This document shows positions 23,201-39,102 of a stretch of 64,000 nucleotides of DNA, piece after piece. How positions within the stretch are numbered: position 1 is the first letter of the stretch; every line of letters starts with the position of its first letter. The stretch covers positions 3,080,961 to 3,144,960 of the forward strand of contig OZ025868.1 in assembly GCA_964019415.1 (NCBI GenBank), read 5' to 3'. Made by a program: the position numbers and the translations under genes. The stretch comes from Ianthella basta. Lineage: Eukaryota > Porifera > Demospongiae > Verongiida > Ianthellidae. The notes beneath the pieces were generated by a model. It saw nothing but the letters and a program-made list of their open reading frames with translations. It had not been told where the DNA came from and did not search any database.

Positions 23201-26200
23201 TTCCTGCCAAATATTCTACCCAAAGATTATGACGTATTTTGCATCTGTTTACTACAGATAGCAGAAATGCTACTCTCAGTTTGACTGCAGTCAATGACAC
23301 CACCTGCTTTGAAATGCCAGTTCAGCTTCAATGCTATCACCCGGACACAACTTCCAACATAGAAGGTAGTCCGGTATTTGGGTCAACACGAGTACACTGG
23401 AAGAGGGATGGGGCTGTCATTGCAGTGGATGGCTCCACATATCACATATTTCACCTAAGTAGAAATATAACAATTCTGGCTGTTACCTATCACAGAGAAG
23501 ACTTTGGAAACACAACCAGCAACTTCTCTTGCTTCATTCCTCTTGAAAATGGTACATTCTTGGAGAGCAATGAGGTGAATATCCACCTCAATATTTCATG
23601 TAAGTGCATTCACTATATCTAGCATTAGGACTTCATTATAATTATGCATGCCAAGAGCATTACATGTTTCATGAACTAGCTAATAAAGAAAACACAATTG
23701 ATCACTGGTTAAGCCTTTATTAAGGTTTGCATAATCCCTGTTGTCATTGCTTCCTGTTGCTACTTCCACTGTATATAGATGATCACGTATATGATTGGAT
23801 AGTATATGACGAGTCACTGGATTTGACGGCTAAACTTTCTTGTTCACCATTTGTTACTTCAGCAACAACTTTCATTGTGTTTTTCACATATGAGCTGCTG
23901 ACGGAAAATGGCACAAATCCAATAGAGCACAATCTAATTACCAAACAGAAAAACATAGACTTAATGGAGATACTAAATGTCAGTTTTCCATTTGATGAAG
24001 GGATCCAAGTGTCACTGCAGATGATGCAAGATGAACCTGGTAAGTGAGACTCACTCAAAATATATGTATACTGCATGAGTATGTATTACCACCACACAGT
24101 GCAAGCTACCATTTGTGCATGCTGTATCAGACATCACGCTCGTGGCGTCTATTTAGGAATGTGCCTGATAAAAATGGCTACTCCTCTTAATGTATTAGCA
24201 CCCTTCTGTGAAACTAGCCAAACGGCAGTGAAGAAAAATTGAAGGCCATAGATAGGCTTCTTTCGACGTATTGAAGACAGCAGCACAGCCAAATCCAGCC
24301 TGGAGTAAGAGTAGAGTGCCATCGGTTGCTGTTGCCCCATTTGTTCTTTTCATAATTAGCTATATTCTTCTTCTCCTCCTTCCCACTGAATTTTTGCAGG
24401 CACTTAGTGCACAATACAGAGCACCTATGGACCACATTAGGGTCCCCCTCCGGAACGTGCCTCCTAGGAGATGGGTTGTGTGTCAGGATTCAAGTTCCCC
24501 CCTGTTGGGTGTTGCTAGGGTAGTTGTTGTGTTCTTCCACTAGTGACTTTGGGATTCAAGTGCCTCACTTGGCATGCTCTCCACGATGACTACGGTATTG
24601 TTTCTTACCCTAGGGGTGAATTATCATTGTATATAGCAACGGGAATACCTCATACAAAGCTGTGGCAGCTTTGGCAATTGCTTATCCTGCTCTATGCAGG
24701 CGTGCTTGGTATTTTGAAGCTATATATCAAGACAGCCTTGTGAAATAGCTGCACACATGTGTGATTGTGTATGTAATTTGGTGCTCTCGTGTGATCTTGT
24801 TTGTGAAGGTGTATGCATTGATGCAGTAGCATGCAGGTGTGTTTGAGTGTCACCCCCGTACCAATCAGGGCCACTTAGCCTGAAACAAGCATTCTGCCTA
24901 GTGGTACATATATACCAGACTGCAATTGCTGTCTGCAACTACTGCATGCATGCATGCATGATATGATAATGATGATTTACAGTCAGACTGAGTGCAGAGC
25001 CAGCTGAATATAGTGATAACAAATATGCACTACACACGCAGGCAATTCATAGCACCCCTCTAAGAACACACCCGCCCAGTCCCTCAACTGGCATGGAACA
25101 TCTTGAGCCATTTCCATGCAAGGCACAGATTTATGAGGGAACAAACAAACACACAAACTTAGATCCATTGCATTGTGTTATAGTTGTATCCCAGTACAAG
25201 TGTGATATCCAGGCCTTCGGCGCCTCAAAATTCCTTTAGAATTAACAGGGATTTTGGAATGGCCAGCAGAATAAGCATAGAAACAAGCAACAGTAAAACT
25301 CAACACCATGATAAACCACATTTCCATGTAGTTCACTCTGCATTCCTGATTTCCTTGTAGCTACATGGGACTTAGGTTATTTGGGTCCATGCAGCTGTAC
25401 AAGGAAATTTGGAATGCTGGGTGAACTACGTACATTAGTCAGGCATTGTGTGACCCTTCCCAGCAGGAACCATTCAGTACTTTGACTTATGCACAGTGCA
25501 ACCTAATTGAGCTCCAATCAGATTGCAGGAATAAATTAACACCTCAATCTTATAATAATATATGTTATAATATTCATGAAATGTTACTTCAATTTTGACA
25601 AAAGACCACCAAACGTGGTAGGAGTACAGGTAGGCGTTGTGACAGGAATATGGTCTAGCCAAATTTGTTTTAAAGCCATGCATTCCACCTGAGTTCCTGC
25701 ATCTTTTACTTCATGTCACTGCAATATCTATGTAATTATTTTGGTAAAGCTGGTAAAGCAGGTTGTTAGGTGGAAAGCAAATTCTTCCTTAAGCTTGTGT
25801 CACTTCACTGCAGGACATCAGTGCCATGCATTCAAAATTACATGGAATGCATCAAGTCTTCACAAGATCTTCGATCCTTATTTCTTAACTGTATGCACAG
25901 AGTGGTATACATACAGTATAGAGTAGTATAGAGTGGTGCAAGTTTGGGGACACACCTCATACTTACATCCATCTAGTTTTCTAGAAGCATTATTGTTTAC
26001 AGTTATCCCTTGTTACTGTATAATACTATATGTATTTCTAGTGGGAAGCTGCACGTTAAGCTATGTAGAACCACAGGATAGTACAGTGATATTGGTACTG
26101 GCCATTAGTTCTTTGATTCTGAAATGGAGGTATCATGCAGCTAACACCTATTCTCCACTCCAACCGAACGAACTAAGAAACACTGACGCCAAAGCTGGTG

Positions 26201-27824
26201 AAGGATCAAAAATACGAATGTGAACATGCTGTGTACATGCCAGCCTAGCTAACTGTGTTTATTGTTTTCATCAGACAAAGCACAAGAAGGAAAAGAATCC
26301 CAGGGTCCTTGCTTTTGCATTACCTATAATATACTGCAAAAGCAAGGACCCTGGGATGCATCTGCTCCAAGATCCTTTCACTGTTAAATGCGATACATAC
26401 TTGCACTCCTTTCCTTGTTGATGTGTGCTGTCTTTCTTTGACAGCTGCAGCTCTCTATGTGGACATCTAAAATATGAGAATTTGGCCTTACAATAGTGGC
26501 AATATTGTACAGGTCAAAAGTTATATAACTTAAAGATCTGGGCTCTTAGCTGATGCATGCAGAATTCTCAACCCTTAAGCTATTGCCATGCTAGCAAGAT
26601 ATTCATTCTGGACGTTATTTGTCACATTAATTGAAGGATGGTTTTCCCATTTGATTTCGGTCTTTCCCACATGCAGATGTTGTATTCAATCTTAACTCAT
26701 CACAAAAATATGCTTGTTTGGGCGAAACTTACAACATGACTTGTGCAAGTACAGAGCCCTTCAGTGAATGTGGACTTACTCAACCTGATTGGTACAAAGA
26801 TGATGCACCTTATTATTGCTGCCCACCTGGCTGCAATTCTAGTATTTTGACCCGGACTGAGGAACGGTCTGTGCTAATACAGGACGAGAGTACTCATGTC
26901 TACTACTGTGAGATTAGAATTGGAAACATATCTGCAGGATGCAAGAGTAACAGGTTCCCAGTGCAGCCTCTACGTAAGTTGCATGTATAGAGGCTTTGCC
27001 TCGGCATATATTTTATTATTCCCTTTCCATTTCCAACCCATATCCTCCTCCTAGCTACAGTATAAGAGATATGAAATTATATTTTCTGGCAATGGAATGT
27101 TGCAACATCATAAATTTCACATTTAAATTTCAGGTCAGCCACTTCCCCCTGTGATACAAAGTTATTTGGCAACTGATATTACTATCTCACTTACATGGAC
27201 CCACAACAAGGCATGCTTTCCAGACCGTGTTGAATATATCATTACCTGGTTCCCCCCAATGGAAAACGAAACTGTAAATGGAACAAGTTACACCATCAGG
27301 GGTTTGCTTCCGGAACATACATATACAGTCCATATTTGTGCAGTGTATGAAGCATACCCTCAAAGGTGCACAGTTCATCAGTATAGAACACTGCCAGCTA
27401 CAGGTATGTCTGCTGCTGCATGTTATATTATATTATATGCCTTGCAATTGTCCAAGTATGCATGACCACCTTATTTAATTTGTCCAGCTGCAGTGTATGT
27501 GTTGTAATCAATACAAACTTGTACGTGAATAAATTTCTCTCTTGTTAAACAGCTACAGATATAAAAGCAATAATTGCCTTTGCAATTGTACTGGTACTAC
27601 TGCTGGTAGTGCTAATAATAATAATCATTGTGCTAGTCATCTGCATCATTGTGTTGAAGAAACAACATGCCAGGAGGAGGAACAGAGGACAAGGTATAAG
27701 CATGTATTTCTGTCATGCATGTCTACTCCCATGACGCAATTTTATAATCTTGTGCCTGCTGATACCTTCTATATACTCAGGTGCTCATGACCTTGATCCC
27801 GACAACATCCTCAACAACCTATAA
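17201..27824 (+). CDS. Gene C1: type II receptor (5 Ig, 2 FN3, TM), exon 3 interrupted
   Basis: Exons 17201-17246, 17488-17862, 17960-18364, 18684-19007, 21591-21899, 23258-23599, 23779-24039, 26677-26973, 27134-27403, 27553-27693, 27781-27824; all introns phase 1. Without the 123-bp insertion in exon 3 the product is 896 residues: signal peptide across exons 1-2 (NCAILLLAG), Ig 16-140, Ig 141-234, Ig 235-342, FN3 343-445, Ig 446-559, a one-Cys beta-type domain 560-646, Cys-rich Ig 647-745, FN3 746-835, TM about 840-870, basic tail ending NNL with no tyrosine. The insertion brings a stop after the KDDVL residues, so this copy is probably a pseudogene or a mutant allele unless the insertion is removed. 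Introns 4, 5 and 7 are swollen by mobile elements. Confidence 0.8.
18106..18228 (+). mobile_element. 123-bp insertion with 12-bp target duplication in C1 exon 3
   Basis: GATGATGTTCTG occurs at 18094-18105 and again at 18217-18228. The inserted DNA starts with a T run and holds a hairpin GAAGGCCCTTTTGGGGCC followed by GAAACG. C2 and C3 have uninterrupted exons here. It looks like a short retroposed or SINE/Penelope-type fragment. Its length is a multiple of three but it contains TGA in frame. Confidence 0.8.
19426..20064. mobile_element. Non-autonomous pogo/Tc1-like DNA transposon
   Basis: TA-flanked; left end CAGTGGAACCCCTATAATGC, right end GCAAAGCGGGATTCCACTG, with several subterminal GTGTCCGCA motifs. 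No transposase frame. A 111-bp palindrome is nested inside it. Confidence 0.75.
19752..19862. mobile_element. Nested 111-bp palindromic element
   Basis: Ends TGTCATGAAAAAATTGG and CCAATTTTCACGTGACA with central AAATATTTCGAAATATTTGG. Its ends match both ends of the 56655-57434 element, so it looks like an internally deleted relative inserted into the pogo-like element. Confidence 0.7.
20125..20655. mobile_element. Foldback element with long inverted repeats
   Basis: Arms of roughly 200 bp meet near 20395; for example GGACCGACCGGACCGGACCA pairs with TGGTCCGGTCCGGTCGGTCC. The arms are diverged at the outer ends. No coding frame. Confidence 0.8.
20655..20960 (+). repeat. Diverged tandem pair (about 180-bp unit)
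   Basis: ATGGCC(A/G)CGCTC, TTTCGCCGT(C/G)TATC and the following AT-rich stretch occur twice, near 20660 and 20838. Confidence 0.6.
21085..21385 (-). repeat. Interspersed repeat family R1, reverse copy
   Basis: Reverse-oriented relative of 3655-3935, ending in a TTTAACTTGAAATACTTGG motif shared with family R2. Confidence 0.6.
21400..21424 (+). repeat. Short (TG)n, C1 intron 4
   Basis: Twelve TG units on the coding strand. Confidence 0.95.
21445..21575 (+). repeat. Repeat family R2, copy 1
   Basis: GAGTGACAGAGC(T/A)GC, ACCGAAGGGAGCAAGTAT and CAGCCCCACGAGTTTTT are shared with 62935-63050. Lies just before C1 exon 5. Confidence 0.75.
22000..22650. other. Unclassified CpG-rich insertion, C1 intron 5
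   Basis: C2 lacks this sequence: its matching intron is only 100 bp. Contains a duplicated CTTCATATTCTT motif and several GCGAAAA/CGCCATTTT motifs. No supported frame; probably a decayed mobile element. Confidence 0.5.
22724..22987. mobile_element. Palindromic MITE, copy 2 (264 bp)
   Basis: Same ends and length as 492-755, with the central asymmetric segment in the opposite orientation. Lies in C1 intron 5. Confidence 0.85.
25540..25740 (+). mobile_element. Degenerate relative of the 31535 Helitron-like element
   Basis: Shares, with many changes, the order of motifs ACCAAACGTGGTAGG, AATTTG(T/G)TTTAA, GAGTTC(C/T)TGC and CAATATCTA/CCATATCTA with 31590-31730. Confidence 0.5.
26298..26356 (+). 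repeat. Perfect 22-bp stem hairpin
   Basis: TCCCAGGGTCCTTGCTTTTG(CA) at 26298-26319 pairs exactly with 26335-26356 across a 15-nt loop. It has the size and form of a small-RNA precursor or a tiny foldback. Lies in C1 intron 7, transcribed sense if the gene is active. Confidence 0.7.
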
Positions 27825-28544
27825 CAGCACTCTAGTTGTTGCTAGTTTCTTTGTATATGCACAGAAAGCTATAATGTGCATGCATGCGCAACTGTACAAA
27901 TACAAATCAGTATAACACTGCTGAATTTATGTAGCTACTTTCGAATGCAATCATAGCTACCTTCTGGTAACAAAGTCGGGTGCATACCAAATAGCTAGCT
28001 AGCTACAAATGAGCAAAACTGTGCAATTCCTATCAATAATTATAAAGGTTGCAATATCTGCCATTTATAATTTGCTGCACAGTTGAATGACACTTGGGCT
28101 GAAACTTTCTGAAGCTTTTCTTGATTGATTTAATTACTGCAAATGTGTTGTACAAGACACGCAAAACTATCTCCCACACATTCACATAAATACATGTAGC
28201 TAGCTATGTACAATAACAAGAACTGTATTCATGCAATCATTCATACAGATATGAGTAAACAAAACACATGCACTTCACAGCTATATAGATACGCACACAC
28301 GCGTACATTCAGGCCTAGGCATATATGTATGTGTAATTAAGAGCACTAGCTACACACGAAGGATTGCACGTACATACACATATATAGCTATAGCTATGTA
28401 CACATACTATGTACAAACTTACCGTTACCTACACTATTTATGCTGTGTATCTTGACTGTGCTCGTTCTCATGTCCACAAATTACGTAATTAACGCCTCTA
28501 GCTGGCTGTTAAAGCTTCAAATAGCTAGCTATAGCTTACTGTAT

Positions 28545-28912
28545 AAGAAAGAAGCACCTTCCGCGATGACTTGGTAATAAATGTGCAAGAGATTGATACA
28601 GCACCAAGTTAGAATCACTAATGAACCCTTCGCGGGGCGGGAGGAATCGTAGTACACCTCCGTGGCGAAGATTAGGAAGATTATTTTCCACAAGTACACT
28701 TCACCGTGGTACACGCGCCATTTTCTGTCTTTGTAGTCATGGTTGCGCAGGAGAAATTCCATCAGATCCTGAAAATAATAGTGGGCAAAGCGCCCACACC
28801 CACGTACGCATTGCATCCAGCAACAAATGCAGATGCCTCAGTAGATATAGTATTAGCAACAGGTTTACAATACGCATAAATTTTGATTGCAAGTAACTCT
28901 TGAAGCAGCGCG
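28545..28912 (-). promoter_or_regulatory. Conserved upstream block, copy 1 (possible antisense exon)
   Basis: One of four copies found upstream of type I genes D, E, F and G. On the minus strand it holds AAAATGGCGCGTGTAC and then a frame with hydrophobic stretches (LWKIIFLIF, DSSRPAKGSL). This copy alone is open in that frame. I do not recognise the protein. It may be a divergent promoter plus first exon, or only conserved regulatory DNA. Confidence 0.45.
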
Positions 28913-29082
28913 ACTAGCCATGTAGCTAGGAACATCTAGCTAGCTAGCTAGCCACTTAGCTAGCTACAGGCAGTTTCTACCTTCTCAGTTCATGTGACTA
29001 GCTAATTACTGCATGAACAGAACTAATATCAATACTGTTAACAATGTCACACATATGCATGTAAACATATGCATGTGCGCAT

Positions 29083-29102
29083 ACACACACACACACACAC
29101 AC

Positions 29103-29176
<74 letters not shown>

Positions 29177-29180
29177 CACA
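29083..29180 (-). repeat. (CA)n tract upstream of gene D
   Basis: Intergenic; reads CA on the + strand, opposite to the tracts inside genes. Confidence 0.95.
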
Positions 29181-29674
29181 CAAACAAACAAACAAACACA
29201 AACATATGATTTATGCACACCAGGATGGCTATACCAATACAGACATGATGCTTCCAATTTACAAAGCACTCACTACATCACCTGCATGCCACAACCCAGT
29301 TTTGGCTTCAGCTGATATACCCAAGGAATTACAGTTAGTGGTTGGCATACCACAGCGAGCTAGGTATATCTCTGAGAGGTAGCTAGCATTAAATATTTTA
29401 GTGCAGCAATGTATATAGCTAATACAGTGTACACATACACATACTGTAGTGCATGATCAAATATCTCTATGTATAGATTATGTGCATACAAGTATTTATA
29501 GGGTATTCATCAGTTTAGATTCAAATACTGAAACAAATTTGTTTACTGGCAGGCCTCACTTGAATAGGTGACAGCTACGTACACTCAATAGCATCACCAC
29601 AGCAACCTAAGAGGTGCTGCCCATAACGTTAACTCTGTTTTGTACTCAGGTCAGGTCACCGCTTTTGGCTGTGG

Positions 29675-30897
29675 ATGGCACTCACTACTGGAAGGACTGT
29701 TGCTCTGGCTATTCTTCACAGTACTCTCATTCCGAGCTCCTGCCAAGGTACGTAACTACAGATCTAGAGTACATTGAATAAGCAGTATACCACAAATGTT
29801 TAAGCCATCCACATACAAATAAGCACACCATCTGGTCATATAGTTGACACCATGCACTTTAATTGGTTATGCCTCCAAACTTACCATCTAAGTATAAACT
29901 TCCTCTTCTTAGCTCACAGGTGTCGTGTATAAGTGGCTATCATTCTGTCTACAGCATAGTGTCTGTCATATCCCCATTGCTGTTACATGTTTACACACTA
30001 GCCTTGTTGCCATGGGCACTACAAATGTCCAATACTATCCTATTTGGTGTATACAGAGATATATAATAATATATTATATATTTGCCTTTGCTGAACAGTT
30101 CATTGCCTTCTACTTTATAATGAAATATTATTGCCATGTATGTGTCTATATATTACATGGCATAACCATGGTTACAACCTATAGCTAGATACAGTGCAAG
30201 TTACAATATTTACTCTATAATATGTGCATGCTAAACAGTGCTAGGTATAAATGCATAGTGAGAGTCACATATCTTGACTAGTGTGCTATTGCATACTGTT
30301 TATATATGACATTTCACAAGTCTGTACACTGCGAGTGTCTGTACACATGCTCTACGGTATCAGAGTTTTGTGTATTAATTCAGTTATCTTCACATTTATA
30401 CACTATGTATACTATTAGACTGTGTAATTTCACTTATCAAGACTTAGTATAGATTTTCACATTCTAGATCTGTTGTCAACCACAATGGATACAACGCTGA
30501 CGAATAGCTATAACTTCTTTTGGTATTTTGAATTCCTTCCTGTGCACACACAATATTGCAATGTAATGCTATTCAGGTGAATCAATAACACTACAGCTTC
30601 AACAAAGCCAACGCAGCATTTGCTTTGATCAACCTGTACTGCTGATCTGCCACCATCCAATAATAACGGCAGGACCGTATGATGCAAGTAGGGCCAGTTG
30701 GAAGGAAGATGGTGGCGTGATTTCTATCAATGGAGGCATGTACAAAAGTTCGGCGACTTGGCTCAATGTGACAGAGTTTGTTTTGGTACCCAAACGGAGC
30801 CACTTTGAGCCTTCAGGAGCACACAACTACACCTGTTTCCTCCCTCTTGTTCAGGGAGGTGCAATTGAAAGCAACCCTGTGCAAATAAGTCCCATTA
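29675..30897 (+). pseudogene. Gene D: truncated type I receptor (signal peptide + Ig only)
   Basis: Exons 29675-29747 and 30577-30897 encode a signal peptide (MALTTGRTVALAIL...SSCQ) and one Ig domain (residues 25-131; CFDQPVLLIC, SWKEDGG, NYTCFLPL). The FN3 acceptor ACACAG and the first bases AAGAG survive near 30990, but then the sequence departs from gene F and becomes type II 3' flank. FN3, TM and tail are absent. The Ig exon is almost identical to that of gene F. A secreted Ig fragment is conceivable, but a deletion relic is more likely. Confidence 0.8.
29748..30576 (+). other. Intron 1 of gene D
   Basis: Similar to, but clearly diverged from, intron 1 of gene F until about 30500; no element recognised. 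Confidence 0.5.
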
Positions 30898-30999
30898 GTA
30901 AGTTGCTGCATATCCATTTCATTCATTCTCATCCGTAGCCGCACTGCACATTTTCTGTCATTATGAACTGATTTCCTTTGGTTAATATGTACACAGAAG

Positions 31000-32870
31000 A
31001 GTGAGTGTGCATGTGTTTCTTGGCGTCAGGTACATATATAGTCTGCACATTCCAGAGCCATGCACCCATTCGGCAAAATCACACCATACAAATATGCATA
31101 CATCTAAGATCTCAACATACATGCATAATTAAATGAATGATACCATAACGTTAACAGTGCAAAGTCCACTCTATATGAATTAAATTAGATACATGTAGAA
31201 CAGCCCATTAATATACGGACATTTACATAATATTAGTATAATACGTACCTAACACCAGTATAGTCCAATGGGAGCTGTTTATTATAAGTAGGCTCATTGC
31301 GTACTGTCCATTGCAATAAGTCACCAAGGAATCATTCTGTCAAGGTCCTATCATCTCCCTTGGCATCCATCTGTCCATTCTGAGTGGAGGAGGTGAAGTA
31401 GTCTTTAAGTGGGGAGAAGAGGTGAGAACAGGAGACATATCACGGGGACATTCCAGGCCCTCCAAAACAATGTGTCTCCCGTGATGACCAAGGTTGGCAA
31501 CAACTCTAACAATAGAGAGATAGCAGAACAAATAATCTTATTATCATAAACGTAACGCACATTTTCGTTGTCCAGGATAATCTCCTTTAATTCTGGACCA
31601 AACTTCACGAAACGTGGTAGGGTTACGAAGAGGCGTACTGTGAGTAACCTTGCCGAGCCGAAATTTGGTTTAAGGTCGTTCCGTCTGAGTTCTTGCCACT
31701 TTTACGGTCACCGCCATATCTAAGAGATAGGGAAAAGATCGTGTTTTGTTGTCCAGACACTCCTCCTTCAATTTTCCACCAATCATCACCAAACATGGAA
31801 GAGTATATCACGGCAATATGGAGGGTGACTTAAGGTGGTTGGTGCCTTCGTCGCTGGACTCCTTTAGACAAAATGGATTAACATAAGTAAGTTCTGTGCG
31901 CACGGAGTTTTACGAAGCGAGTCTACGGAATGCTCCCAATTAAATGGGCGTTTCTGATTGGTTAAACGCTCAACTTTCAAACGGTATGCTGGGAACCCAC
32001 CCGAAGGGCGGGCATTCAGCTAGTATAAAATATAAAAAAGTGGCTACAGCCCACACATGTGTAACACACAGAACAACTTCCCACTGCACCACACCTACAC
32101 TTAGAAATCCTGTGACCCACATTCATACGTCCCACCATCATTCAGGACGTTGTAGGTTAATGCAAATGCCCAATCGCCACCATTCAAGTGCACCAGAACA
32201 CTTCCTCCTTCTATGCCCACTCCATACTTCACCCCCTCTCCTCCCTCTACACCAACCTGAAGGAATTTGGACATGATCTGTTGTCATGACTTCTTATGAA
32301 TACCACATTCTCAAGCAGCCAGAAGAATGGCCTCTCATCACCAGATGGAGTAAGGATGAGGTAGAGTTCAAAGAGTCGCACGGTTCCATCTGAGACCAGA
32401 GTGGGCATACGGTGACAAATAGGAGAACACAGAATACCATATAATAGCTATTACTACATGACATATACACCCACACATGTACATACATACACTCACGTGC
32501 ATGCATGTAGCTATACACATGTCCAGAGAAAACACATCCCCAACATGCTGGTATGGGCATATGTGTGTACTGTAGACTGTGGTTGGCACACCTACACTGG
32601 TAGCATCTCTACAGTACGCCTACATGCACAGCTTCCTTCCTTAGAGAAAAGGAACACAGTTGAGTCAGTGAGGCCATAGCCACACTGGGCCAATGCACTA
32701 ACAGATGACAGATACTGATACATAGACCTAACGTAGTTCCTGACAACATAACTGGCACAGATATGTTATTAGCTACACTACAAATGTCTTGTGTTTCATC
32801 TGTGCATGTATTGCTGTCTCCATGTTACGCAGTAAACGTCTTTAGTTGAATATACAGACATACCTGTAGT
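31000..32870 (+). repeat. Type II 3' flank copy after truncated gene D
   Basis: Matches 50660-52340 downstream of C2 and 39103-40737 after E, with a Helitron-like insertion at 31535-32023. Recurrent blocks include TGAGTGGAGGAGGTGAAGTA, ACACTTCCTCCTTCTATGCC and CCATAGCCACACTGGGCCAA. Short frames here (such as the 110-codon one spanning the insertion edge) are not consistent between copies. Confidence 0.75.
31535..32023 (+). mobile_element. Non-autonomous Helitron-like element
   Basis: Absent from the same flank after E and after C2. It begins TC after an A and ends CTAG before a T. The ending is preceded by a short hairpin, CCACCCGAAGGGCGGG, about 7 bp upstream, the classical Helitron 3' end. 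No Rep/helicase frame. Confidence 0.65.
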
Positions 32871-32875
32871 CATCC

Positions 32876-33232
32876 AATACAGAAGCACCTTTCGCCACGA
32901 ATTGGTAATAAATGACCAAGAGAGTGATACAGAACCAACTTAGAGTTGTCAATGAACCTTTCGCGGGGCGGGAGGAGTCGATGTACACCTCCGCGGTGAA
33001 GATTAGGACGATTCCTTTCCACAACTACACCGTACCATAGTACACGCGCCATTTTTGTCGTCATTGCTATAGGGGGAATCCCAGCAGCTCTTGATAAAGC
33101 ACGCATGTATAATAACGTACACATTGTATCCAATGGTCGGAGATATAACAGATGACGGTACCTCAGTACTAGTATTAGTAACATGTGTACCATACGTATG
33201 GACTCTGGTTGCAAGTTATTACTGAAGCAGCA
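32876..33232 (-). promoter_or_regulatory. Conserved upstream block, copy 2
   Basis: About 590 bp upstream of gene E. Same motif order as copy 1 with an ACAG/GTATGT donor-like site on the minus strand. Two alternative frames are partly open, so coding is uncertain. Confidence 0.45.
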
Positions 33233-33821
33233 GCTAGGACCATTTCATGAAAGCTAAGAGTGCAAGTGTGAGTTAGTTATAGCTAGTGTTGCTATTCATT
33301 AGATCCATTCAAATCTGTAACAAGTTAGTTTGCCAGCGCGCAGGCCTACCTAAATGGGTGACATCTATGCATAATAGCATTGCCAGAGCAACCTAGCTAA
33401 GACTTAGAGGAGCTGTAGCTGTTTGCATTATCTGCTTTAATGTTCCCTTCACAGTGCAAGAAGTGCCTGGTCAGACTTAAGCATATATTCAAACCATGCA
33501 CATTGCCTGCTTGGGCAGCTTGAGCACGTGAGCAGCTCTGAAAGTACCATAGTGTACACGTGTTGTTATGTTATCAATAGCTATGCATAAACAGGTAGCT
33601 AGCTACACATGAATGCGTTTAATTGTGTTGAATTAATAATATAACTGATGCATTCACTGGTTCTATTCATATCATGAAACAGATCTGTTTATGGGCAGGC
33701 ATCACTGGAGTAGGTCACAACTACAAATATAGTATGCGTGGCCACAACAGCGTATACAAAGAGCTGCTGGAATCTGTTTGATCTGCACCTACTGTAGGTC
33801 TCTTTTACTTATCAGGTGTTG

Positions 33822-38578
<4,757 letters not shown>

Positions 38579-39102
38579 CTAGCAGTAGAGTGTGTATTAC
38601 AACATGGCACCTGGCAGTATTCATCTTTAGGACTGCAGTGTGTGAACATGGGCAGACATAAATGCACATGTAGGCCAAACACATTAATACTTAGTGACAG
38701 TCATAAATGGCTGTATCCCATTTAATAATAAGTGATTTATATATAATTACGGCTAGTGCCACAGCAGCATGTATATAATTAACTATGCATTTAATTCCTC
38801 CTATAATGTATAATGTATAATTATAGTTTCAGATGTTCTAGTAGGAATGTAGAATATATGGCTAGGGGCAGTTAGACAGGCCTGTAGGCTGGGGGGGGGG
38901 GTCCAAAGAATCTCCCCCACACACACAGCACTGGATGAGTTCCACTTGCCACTGAGAATTATACGTCTTTTGTTTGGTACCTGCAGCGCTGTAATAACTG
39001 CTCACTTGATGTTGTTCTATAGCACACATAGTATTAATATTGCACATGTCTTATGCAGTGGTCTGTAATAACACAAACAGTTAAAGCTTCTGCTAGAGCT
39101 TG
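38579..39102 (+). other. 3' flank of gene E
   Basis: Closely matches the 3' flank of gene A (10203-10720), including the G-run hairpin element, and then breaks abruptly at about 39102. Confidence 0.7.

Larger units (their letters stand above)
24040..26676 (+). other. C1 intron 7
   Basis: About 2.6 kb against 345 bp in C2. It holds a degenerate Helitron relative near 25540-25740 and a perfect short hairpin at 26298-26356. No further exon recognised. Confidence 0.6.
27825..29674. other. Spacer C1-D
   Basis: Holds one conserved upstream block (28545-28912), a (CA)n tract and runs of TAGC/GTAC palindromic tetranucleotides. No gene recognised on the + strand. Confidence 0.55.

Noticed and set aside
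24149-24743. Short frames in C1 intron 7
   Set aside because: No domain, no conservation with C2, and no splice-compatible phase.
31944-32276. 110-residue frame with HFLLLCPLHTSP, faintly like the C-terminal Cys/His motif of LINE proteins
   Set aside because: The frame crosses the edge of a Helitron-like insertion and is not kept open in the equivalent flanks after E and C2.
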